64,000 bases of DNA, from NCBI RefSeq assembly GCF_035046485.1, contig NC_085136.1, positions 219,918,853 through 219,982,852 on the forward strand, given 5' to 3'. The stretch comes from Aedes albopictus (Eukaryota; Arthropoda; Insecta; Diptera; Culicidae). The position numbers and the translations under genes were made by a program. The notes beneath the pieces were generated by a model. It ran no database searches. It was not told the DNA's origin and saw nothing but the letters and a program-made list of their open reading frames with translations. Of this stretch, positions 46,230 to 57,300 are shown piece after piece. Within the stretch, counting starts at the first letter, position 1. Each line of letters begins with the position of its first letter.

Positions 46230-49010
46230 GTAAATAATTATGTAAATAATTCTTATGAAACTCCTTGAAGGAATTCTGAGTACTTAATTAGGACAAGTTT
46301 TAATAATTTGACTTTTGTTAAGAATCTGTATCGTATGATGACGAATCTTATGGAACTCCTTGGAGCAATTCTCAGTGTTTAGTTAACAAATGTTTCAAAA
46401 ATTTGAACAATAACTAAATTGAAAAAAAAATCAGGGTCCCTTATTTTCCGGACAACTCCAGTGGAAAACAAATATTTTCCACAGACACAACTTACTTATA
46501 AAAATCATAACTTAAGAACGAAGCATCCTAAACACATTTTTTTGTGAAATCATAAGCAATTCTCACAAATTAAAAAAATACAAAATAAAAATTGTTTTCC
46601 ACAAAATGTTCCAGTGTTGAGGAAAGTCGGTTGGTAAAGTCAGAAAAACTATTTTCGAAGTCCGGAAAAACTGCCAAAAAAATATTTCTGAATGGAAACT
46701 TTAAAAGATGTGGTTTTTATCCGTTCCTGAGTTATGATTAACTTGATGATTTTGTGGCTATATCGGTCTCTTTCTACTCATAAGTATAAGGGAGTGATCT
46801 CTACTCCCTTATACTTATGAGTAGAAAGAGACCGATATAGCCACAAAATCATCAAGTTAATTATAGAATACGGTCGATTAATCAGTACATGACCTGAGTT
46901 ATGACCAATTATGTGCAAATTAATAATAGTGACGGTCGAAAATCAACCAACATCTGGACAATTCTTGTGATTTTTGTAGCTTGTGATAATTATTACTGTC
47001 GTAAATCACAATTCTTATGGAACTCCTTGGAGCAATTCTGATTATATTAAAAACTTAGTTCTGGATTTTCAATTGTATTAAGAATTGCTGTCGCAAGATT
47101 TTTTTTTTAATTTTTATGGAAATTAAAGCTAATATTTTGAAATTATTTTACAAATTTGACTTTTGTTGAGAATTTTTGTTCTTATCGGACTCTGATCTTT
47201 GTTCATAAAATTTATTTGAAACATTTGAGTAGTGTTAAGATCTGTTGTCGTAAGATCACAATTCTTATAAAACTCCTTGAAGTTTTCACAATTATCTTTC
47301 AAATCAGACTTGCGTTATAAATTGTTGTCATAATGTCACCGTTTCTATAACACTTTGTGGAGCAATTCTGATTGATTTATTTTTTTTTAACATTCTTCTT
47401 GTGATAAGAACACTTGTCAAAAGATGCGATTCTTATTTATAATTGATTTTTTTTACCTGTGTGAAATTATTTTTAAAAGTTAACTTGTGTTACGTATTGT
47501 TGTCGTTAGGTCAACAGTTCTTATAAAATTTCTTGGAGCAATTTTGATTAATACATTGATTTTTTAATTGACTTGGGTTGAGAATTATTTCCGTATGATC
47601 ACAGTTCTTTTTAAATTACTTGAAGCAGTTCTATTTTGATTATTGATTTTTTTTATTTGACTTGTGCTGAGAATTGTGTAGTTTAGTAAATAAAATATTG
47701 CTATTTTCTATAGCTTAAACGAAAAAGTTTATTTCTGAGTACATGTATCATGATTTTATTGCGTTTCAATACCTTTGTTTTGATTATTCATCCATCAAAA
47801 CATTTTTAATTTCCTTGAATAGAATGACAGTGCATTAGATAAAATAATAGTTTACCACGGACAAAAAAAATTTACCCATATAAACTTTGAATGCATTATA
47901 AAAATAGTTCCCAGTCACAGAAAATTATAAAATTTTGAATTTGGACTTATTTAATAATGAAATAATCTGGATGCCCCTAAAGAAGCCAATTGTTTTCGTA
48001 AAATCACAATTAATTCTCATAAATTTACTGAAAATATTTTTCAAATTTGACTTGTTCGGAATGGTTGTCGAGAGGTCACTGTTCTTATAAATCTTCTTGG
48101 AGCAATTCTGATTATTTTTATTAAAATTAAAATTTGACATGTGTTAAGAACTGTTGTCGTAAGATATCAATTTTTATGGTATTGGATCAATTCTTAATAC
48201 ATAAGTTTCTAAAAATTTCTTTCAAATTTGACATGCGTTAAAAAATGTTGCTGCAAGATCACATATTATTTATTTATTAACTCATCTGACGCTACATTGG
48301 TCTTAATGAATATAGAATAATATCTCGTGGAACTCCTTGGATTAGTTGTGAACAACACTATTTTTTATGTTAACTTGTGTTAAAAATTGTTGTCGTAAGA
48401 TCGCATTTCCTATAGAATCCTTGGGATCAACTCTGCTGAATTTATTGAAATTGTTTATCAAATTTAACATGCGTTAAGAATTGTAATCGTAAGGTCACAG
48501 TTCTTATGTAAATTCTTGAAGCAATTTCAATTAATGTATTGTAATTATTTTTATCATTTTTCTTGTGTTAAGAACTGTTTTTATAAGATCAGAGTTCTTA
48601 TGTTACCCTTTGTAGCATTTCTGACTTATAAGTTGATTTTTGATTATTTTGACTTGTGTTAACAATTGTTATCCCAAGACTACACATATAGAACTCCTTA
48701 GAGCAATTTTTATTTATTTATTGAAATTGTTTTTAAGAGTTCATTTGTGTTAAGGCTCAGTTGAGATTGGCAAATGTTCCAGAACTTTCCAAAATGATCC
48801 ACAAATCGAAGAAAATAAGGATGACTAATTGTTTATTAAGCAATTGTGACAATCGAACACGCTGGTTTTGTTCGCTTTTTCGTCATTCTGGGGAAAATGC
48901 TATTTCAATTTTGAATAATATACGATTCTCATTTGAGGCTTAAGAATTGTTGTCGTTAGGTCACACTTCTTATAAAATTTCTTGGTTTTTACAATTATCT
49001 TACAAATTTG
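46230..49010. repeat. Degenerate ~100-130-bp tandem repeat
   Basis: Recurrent ordered words mark each unit: (A)ACTCCTTGGAGCAATTCTGAT, then AAATTTGACTTGTGTTAAGA, then ATTGTTGTCGTAAGATCACA and TTCTTAT. Examples start near 46352, 47020, 47350, 47525, 48090, 48330, 48510 and 48690. Units are 70-80 percent alike at best by eye and spacing varies, so this is an old satellite. A non-repetitive patch with the hairpin lies at 46440-46960. No gene. Confidence 0.72.
46738..46860. repeat. Perfect inverted repeat, 58-bp arms, 7-nt loop
   Basis: Positions 46738-46795 are exactly reverse-complementary to 46803-46860, with loop GATCTCT (46796-46802). Pairing continues a few bases outward with one mismatch. 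The arms have mixed composition (TATCGGTCTCTTTCTACTCA within them) and are not part of the neighbouring tandem repeat. RNA from either strand would form a near-ideal hairpin. Confidence 0.93.
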
Positions 49011-49029
49011 ACTTACGTAAGGAATTGTT

Positions 49030-50960
49030 GTTTGATAACATTTCCCTGGAAATTAACAGATTATTTTTAAAATCCTTGCGGCAATCGCTGATTCTCGGAA
49101 CATATTTAAAGGATTTCTGGTGCCAACTGGGAATTCACAGATTATTTTTAGAATCTTTGTGGCAATGGCTATTTCTTGGACTAAATTTCAAGGATTTCTC
49201 GTGCCAACTGTAAATTCACAGATTATTTTAAAAATCTTTGCGGCAATGCATGATTCTCGGAATATATTTTAAGGATTTCTGGCGCAAACTGGAAATTCAA
49301 AGATTATTTTTCTAATCCTTGCGGCAATCGGTGATCCTCGGAACATATTAAAAGAATTTCTGGCGCAAACTGGGAATTCACTGATGTTTTATAAATCTTT
49401 GTGGTAATAGGTGATTTACGAAATACATTTTAGGGATTGTTGGTGCCAACTGGGAATTCTCAGATTATTTTTAGAATCTTTTTGGCAATGGCTGATTCTC
49501 GGAATAAATTTCAAGGATTTCTGGTGCCAACTGGAAATTCACAGATTATTTTTAGAATCTTTGCGGCAATGGCTGATTCTCGGAACATATTTAAAGGATT
49601 TCAGGTGCGAACTGGGAATTCACTGATGTTTAATAAATCTTTGTGGTAATAGCTGATTTACGGAATACATTTTAGGGATTTCTGATGCCAACTGGGAATT
49701 CACAGATTATTTTAAGAATCTGTGGCAATGGCTAATTCTCGGAATAAATTTCAAGAATTTCTGATACAACTGGAAATTCAAAAATTATTTTTATAATCCT
49801 TGCGGCAATCGCTGATCCTCGGAACATATTTAAAGGATTTCTGGTGCAAACTAGGGATTCACAGATTATTTCAAGAATCTGTGGCAATGGCTGATCCTCG
49901 GAATACATTTTAATGATTTCTGGTGCCAACTGGGAATTCACAGATTACTTTTAGAATCTGAGGTAATGGCTGATCCTCGGAATACATTTTAAGGGTTTCT
50001 CGGGCCAACTGGGAATTCACAGATTATTTTTAGAATCTTTGTGGCAATGGCTAATTCTCGGACTAAATTTCAAGAATGTCTCGTGCCAACTGGAAACTGA
50101 CAGATTATTTTTAAAATCTTGGCGGCAATGGCTAATTCTCGGACTAAATTTCAAAAATTTCTCGTGTCAACTGGAAATTCACAGATTATTTTTATAATCC
50201 TTGCGGCTATCGCTGATCCTCGGAACATATTTAAAGGTTTTCTGGTGCCAACTGGGGATTCACAGATTATTTTTAGAATCGGAGGTAATGGCTGATCCTC
50301 GGAATACATTTTAAGGATTTCTGGTGCCAACTGGGAATGCACCTATTATTTTTAGAATCTTTGTGGCAATGGCTAATTCTCGGAATAAATTTCAAGGATT
50401 TCTGGTGCCAACTGGAAATTTTAATGATTCTTTAGCCAATCGCTGATCCTCGGAATACATTTTAAGGATTTCTGGTGCCAACTGGAAATTCACAGATTAT
50501 TTTTAGAATATGCGGCAATGGCTTTATAAATCTGGTTCTGACTCCCGGAATAAATTTTAAGGATTTCTGGTGCAAACTGGGAATTTACTGATTTTTTTAA
50601 TAAATCTTTGTGGTAATATCTGATTCTTGCAATAAATTTTAAGGATTTCTGATGCCAACTGGGAATTCACAAATTATTTTCAGAATCATTGTGTCAATGA
50701 CTGATCTTCGGAATATATTTTTGGGATTTCTGATGCGAACTGGGAGTTTACAGATTCTTTTAGTATCTTTGTGGTAATAGCTGATCCTCGGAATATATAT
50801 TGAAGATTTCCGGCGCTGACAGGGAATTCACAGAGTTTTATAGAATATTTGTTGCAGTAGTTGGCTCTTGGAATAGGTCATAAGGATTACTAGTGCCAAC
50901 TTGGAATTCACTGATTTTTTAGGCATTTTTTGTGTCAATGGCTGATTCTCGAAATATATA
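49030..50960. repeat. 81-bp satellite, about 24 units
   Basis: Unit order: GATTCTCGGAATAAATTTCA, AGGATTTCTGGTGCCAACTG, GAAATTCACAGATTATTTTT, AGAATCTTTGCGGCAATGGC, T. 81 is divisible by three, so one plus frame gives a 27-residue repeat (FKDFWCQLEIHRLFLESLRQ...) that stays open only for about 70-88 codons (48947-49213, 49411-49626). Units drift in sequence from left to right and decay by about 50960. It directly abuts the previous satellite. Confidence 0.9.
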
Positions 50961-50984
50961 GCAAGCTTTGTATTTTGTTTTACC

Positions 50985-51225
50985 CAGTACGGAGCTGAAA
51001 AGAAACGTCAAATCAAATGGGGCTTGCTGTGTAAAATTTCTTGAGCATTCGAGCAGAAACAATTCGTTTCAATCTGAGTTTCGTTTATAGAAAAGAGAGA
51101 GAAAGTAGATAGAGAGATACAAAGGAAAGGTTAAGGGAGGAGCCAGGGATTTAACCCAAGACCTTCCGAATAGGAATCAGAGGCGGTAGAAACTGGACCA
51201 CTAAGCCCGTCTGTATGCACCCATG
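50985..51225 (-). mobile_element. tRNA-derived SINE, probable
   Basis: Minus-strand box A-like GGGCTTAGTGGTCCAGTTTC and box B-like GTCTTGGGTTAAATCCCTGG are about 35 bp apart (51138-51225). The sequence following on the minus strand is purine/pyrimidine-biased (CTCTCTTTTCT), consistent with a SINE body. The 3' limit is uncertain. It separates the 81-bp and 24-bp arrays. Confidence 0.55.
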
Positions 51226-51314
51226 ATAGTTACATGAAAATTCCAAGAAAAACCGCTGAATCCTCTAAAAAACCTTGAAGTAAACTAAAAAATCTACGGT
51301 TACTACTGCAGGCA

Positions 51315-54300
51315 AACCTGGAGAAATTCTTAAATGCATCTCTGAAAAAGGTTATGGAACAATTTTTACAATTTCTGGAGGTACTCCTGACTTAATTTGT
51401 AAAAATAAAAACAGGTGGAATTCCTGTAAGAATCACTGGAGTAATTTCTGGAGAAATCTGGAGGAATCCTTGGATAAATTTCTGGAGAAACTCCAAGAGG
51501 ATTACCCGGAGGATTTTCTTGAGAAGTCCCTAAAGGAATGCCTGGAAGAATCTCCGGGAAAGTTCCTTAATAAATTTTGGAAATATTCCTGAAGAATCCC
51601 TCAAACAAATCAAGACTAACCCTTCTTAAGGAAAAAAAAATTCTTGGAGGAATTTCCAAAGGAATCCCATAAGGAATTCCTGATATAATTATTGTAGATA
51701 TTCCTGGAAGAATTTCTGAAGGAATCCCTGTAGGAATTTCAGAGGAAATCCCAAGAGAAATTCCAGGAGGAATTTCTAGCTAGAGGATTTCTGGAAAATT
51801 CCCATAGTAATTTGAAGCAATTACTGGAGGCCTTCCTGAAGCAAACCCTGTAAGAATTACTGGAGGAATCCCTGGAAAAAATTCCAGAAGGAATCCCTGG
51901 AAGAATTCCTGAAGAAACTCTTAAAGGATTCCCTGGAGATATTACTGGATAAATCCCTGAAAAATTGCTGGAAAATCCCTGGAAGAATCCTTGAGGAATC
52001 CTTGAAGGAACTCCTGGGGGTAGCCCTGAAGGAATCCAGGAGAAATTCCTAGAGGAATCCCTGGAGGATTCCCTAGAGGATTCCCTGGAGGAATTCCTTG
52101 AGGTAGCACTAGATGAATTCAGGAGAAATTCCTGTGGGAATCTCTGGAGGAATTCCTGGAGAAATTACTGGAGGAATCCCTGGAAAAATTCCTGGAGAAA
52201 TCTCTGAAGATATTCCTGAAGGAATCCCGTGAGAAATTCCTGGAGGAGTCCCTGAAGGAATTGCTGAAGGAATCCCGTGAGAAATTCCTGGAGGAGTCCC
52301 TGAAGGAATTCCTGGAGGAATTCGTGGAGAAATTCCTTGAGGAATCCCTGAAGAAATTCCTGAAGGAATCACTGGAAAAAAATTCAGGAAGAATCCCGTG
52401 AGAAATTCCTGGTGAAATTCCTGGAGGAACTCTTGAGAAATTCCTGGAGGAACCTTTGAGAATTTTTTTGTGGAATTCTTGGAGGAATCCTCGGAGGGAT
52501 TTCATGAGGGATCCCTGGAGAAAATGCTGGAAGAATCCTTGGAGGAAATCCTGGAGGACTGCGTGTGGAAATTCCTGGAGAAATCCCGTGAGAAATTCCT
52601 GGAGAAGTTCCTGGAGGAACCCTTGAGATATTCCTGGAGAAAATTCTGGAGGAATCCCTGGAGAAATTCCTGGAAAAATTCCTGCAATAACCCTTGGAAG
52701 TGGCCCTGGAGAAATCCTAGGAGAAATTCCTGGAGAAATTCCAGGAGGAATCCCTGTAATAATTCCTGGACGAATTCCTGGAAAAATTCCTAGAAGAAGA
52801 ACTGGAGAAATTCCTGGAGGAATCTCTGGAGAAATTTCTAAGAAAAACACTGGGGAAATACCTGAAGAATCTCTGAAGGAATTCCTGACGGAATCCGTGG
52901 CGAAATTCCTGGAGGAATCACTAAAGAATTTCCTGAAGGAATCCCTGGAGAAATTCTTTTAGGAATCCCGTGAGAAATTCCTGGAGAAATTTCCGGAAGA
53001 ACCCTTGAAAAATTCCTGGCGGGATTGCTGGCGTAATTCCTGGAGGAATCCTTGGAGGAATTTCTTGAGCAACCCTTGAAAAAAATCCAGTAGAAATTCC
53101 TGGAAGAATTTATGAAGGAATTCATGTAGGACTCCTTGGAGGAAGTCCTGGAGGAATTCCCGGAGGGATCCCTGGAGTTATTCCTGCAGAAATATCTGGA
53201 GGTATTCCTGGAGGAATCCCTAAAGGAATCCCTGGATAAATTCCTGGAGAAATTCCTTGAGGAATCCCTAGAGAAATTCCTGAAGGAAACCCTTGAGAAA
53301 TTCCTGGAGGAATCCCTATATAGAATAATTAATGGAGGAACCCATAAAGAAATTCCTGGAGAAATTCCGGAAGAAATTCTGAATCCCTGAAGGAATCCCT
53401 GGAGAAAATTCTGGAGGAATCCCTGGAGAAATTCCTAGAGGAATCTCTGAAGAAATTCCTGAAAAATTCTTGGAGAAATTCCTTGAAGAATCCCTGAGGA
53501 AGTTCCTAAAGAAATCCATGGCGAAATTTTTGGAGGAATTTCTTAAGAAATTCCTGAAGGTATCACTGGAGAAATACCAGAAGAAATCCCTGAAGGAATT
53601 TGTGGAGGAATCCCTGGTGAAATTTCTGGAGGAATCTCTAGAGAAATCCCTGGAGGAATTCTTCAAGTAATCGCTGGAGAAATTCCTGGAGGAATCCCGT
53701 GAGAAATTCCTGGAGAAACTCCTGGAGAAATTCCCGGAGGATCCCTTGTGAAATTCCTAGCGGAATTGTTGGCGGAATTCCTGGAGGAATCCTCGGAGGA
53801 ATTTCTTGAGGAATTCGTGGAAAAATTTCTGTAGAAATTCCTTGAGGATTTTTTGGGGAAATTCCTGTAGAAAATTTTGGAGGAATTCCTGGAGGAATTC
53901 CTGGAGAAAGCCCCGGAGGAATTCCAGGAGGAATCCCTGGAGATTATCCTGCAGGAATATCTGAAAGTATTCCTGGAGGAATCCCTGGAGGAATTCTAGG
54001 AAAATTTCCCTAGAAAATCCCTAGAGAAATTCTTGGTGGAGTCCCTTGGAAAATTCCTGGAGGAATTCCTAGAGGAATTCCTGGAGGAATCCCTGAAGGA
54101 ATATCTGGAGGAATCCCTGGAGAAATTCCGGGCGGAATCCCTGGAGGAATTCTTGGAGGAATCCCTGAAAATATTAATGGAGAAATCCTTGGGGAATCCC
54201 TGAAGAATTTCCTTTAGATCCCTGGAGAAATTTCTGTAGGAATCTACATGAATTCCTGGCGGAATCCCTGGAGGAATTCTTAGAGGAATTTCTGAAGAAT

Positions 54301-57300
54301 TCCCTGGAGGAATTCTTGGATTAATTCTTGGTGGAATCTCTGGGGGTATAACTGGAGGAATTCTTGTAGGAATCCCTCGGGGAATCTCTAGAGGAATTCC
54401 TTGAGAAACTCGTGAAGGAATCCCTGTAGGAATTCCTGTAGAAATTACTGGAGGAGTCCCTGGAGAAATTCCTGGAGGAATCCCTGAAGAAATTTCTGGA
54501 GAAATTCCTGGAGGAATCCCTGAAGAAATTTCTGAAGAAATCCTTGAAGAAATTCCTGGAGGAATCCCTGCAGAAAATTCTGGAATCCGTGGAGAAATCT
54601 TTGGAGGAATCCCTGGAAGTAGCCCAGAAGGAATATCAGGAAGTAGCCCAGGAGGAATCCCAGGAGAAATTCCTGGAGAAATTCCAATACGAATCTTGGA
54701 GAAATCCCTGGAGAAATTCCTGGAGGAATCCCTGGAGAAATTCCTGGAAGAATTCTTGGAAGAATTCCTGGATGAATCTCTGGGGAAATTCCTGGAGGAA
54801 TCCCTGCAGAAATTCCTGGAGAAGTTCCTAGAGAAATTCCTTGAAAATTCCCTGGAGAAATTCCTGGAGGAATTCCTGGAGAAATTCCTGGAGGAATCCC
54901 TGGAAAAATTCGTGGAGGAATCCCTGGAGAAATTCCTGGAAGAATTCTTGGAAAAATTTCTGGAGGAATCTCAGGAGAAATTCCTGAAGAAATCCCAGGG
55001 GAAATTCCTGGAGGAATTCCTGCAGAATTTCCTGGAGGAATTCCTAGAGAAATTCTTTGAGGATTCCCTGGAGAAATTCCTGGAGGAATCCCAGGAGAAA
55101 TTCCTAGAGTAATCCCTGGAAGAAATTCTTGAAGAAATTCCTGGAGAAATGTTTGAAGGAATCCCTTAAGAAATTGCTGGAGGAATCCCTGGAGAAATTC
55201 CTGGAAAATCCCGTAAGAAATTTTTGGAGAAATTCCTGGAACAATCCTCGGAAGAATATCTTGAGAAACCCCTGGAAAAATTGCGGTAGAAATTCCTGGA
55301 GAAATCCTTGAGAAATTCCTGTCGGAATTCCTGGACGAATCCTCGGAGGAACTTCTTGAGGAATTCCTGGAAAAATTGCTGCAGAAATTCCTGGAGGAAT
55401 TCCTAGGAGGTATTTTTTTAGGAATTCCTGTGGGAATCCCTGGAGGAATTCTTAGAGGAATTTCTGAAGAAATCCCTTTAGGAATTCTTGGAGGATTTCT
55501 TGGTGGAATCTCTGGGGGTATACCTGGAGGAATTCTTGTAGGAATCCCTCGGGCAATCTTGGGAAATTCTTGGAGGAATCCATGGAAAAATTCTTGAAGG
55601 AATCCTGGCGGTATTCCTGTAGGAATCTTTGGAGGAATTCTTGTAGATATCCCTGGAGAAATTCCTGGAGGAATCCCTGGAGAAATTTTTGGAGGAATCC
55701 TTGAAAAAAAAATTACTGAAGGTATCCCTGGAGAAGTTCTTGGAGGAATCCCTGGAGAAATTCCTGGAGGAATCCTTGGAAAAAATTACTGGAGGTATCT
55801 CTGGAGATATTCCTGGAGGAATCCCTGAAGAAATTCCTGGAGGAATCCCTGGAGAATTTCCTGGAGGAATCCCTTGTGAAATTCCTGGAGGAATCCATGA
55901 AGAAATTTCTGGAAGAGTAACTGGAGAAATTCCTGGAGGAATCCCTGGAGAAATTTCTGGAGGAATTTATGGAGAAATTCCTGGAGGAATCCCTGGAGAA
56001 ATTTGTGGAGGAATCCTGGAGAAATTCCTGGAGGAATCCCTAGAAAAATTGCTGGAAGAATCCCTGCAGAAATTTGTGGACGAATCCCTGGAGAAATGCC
56101 TGGAGGAATCCATGGAGGAATTCCTGGAGAAACCCCTGGAGAAATTCCTGGAGGAATCCCTGGAGAAATTCCTGGAGGAATCCCTGGAGAAATTCCTGAA
56201 GGAATCCTGGAGAAATTCCTGGAGGAATCCATGGAGAAATTCATGGAGAAATCCCTAGAAAAATTGCTGGAAGAATCCCTGCACAAATTTGTGGAGGAAT
56301 CCCTGGCGAAATGCCTGGAAAAATCCTGGAGGAATACATGGAAAAATTCCTGGAGGAATCCCTGGAGAAATTCCTGGAGGAATCTCTGGAGAAATTCCTG
56401 GAGGAATTCATGGAGAAATACCTGGAGGAATCCCTGGAAAAATTCCTGGAGGAATTCTTGGAGGAAGCCCTGGAGAAATTTCCGGAGGAATTCCTGGAGG
56501 AATCCCTGGAGAAATTCCTGGAGGAATCCATGGAGACATCCCTAGAGAAATTTTTGGAGAAATCTCTGGAGAAATTACTGGAGGAATTCATGGAGAAATT
56601 CCTGGAGAAATCCCTGGAAAAATTTCTGGAGGAATTCCTGGAGGAATTCCTGGAGGAATTTCTGGAGAAATTCTTGGAGGAATTCCTGGAGGAATCCCTA
56701 GAAAAATTTCTTGAGAAATTCCTGGAGAAATCCCCTGAAAAATTCCTGGAAAAATTGCTGGAGAAATCTCTGGAGAAATTCCTGGAGGAATTCATGGAGA
56801 AATTCCTGGAGAAATCTCTGGAAAAATTCCTGGAGAAATTCCTGGAGAAATGCCTGGAAAAATTCCTGGAGGAATTCCTGGAGGAATCCCTGGAGAAATT
56901 TCTGGAGGAATTCCTGGAGAAATTCCTGGAGGAATTCATGGAGAAATTCCTGGAGGAATCCCTGGAAAAATTCCTGGAGAAATTCCTGGAGGAATCCCTT
57001 GAGAAATTTCTGGAGGAAATCCTGGAGAAGTTCCTGGAGGAACCCTAGAAAAATTGCTGGAAGAATCCCTGCAGAAATTTGTGGGAGGAATCCCTTGAAA
57101 AATTCCTGGATGAATCTATGGAGAAATTCCTGGAGGAATCCCTGGAGAAATTCCTGGAGAAATTCCTGGAGAAATTCATGGAGAAATTCCTGGAGGAATC
57201 CCTGGAAAAATTCCTGGAGAAATTCCTGGAGGAATCCCTGCAGAAATTTTTGGTGGAATTCCTGGAGATATTCCTGGAGGAATCCCTAGAAAAATTGCTG

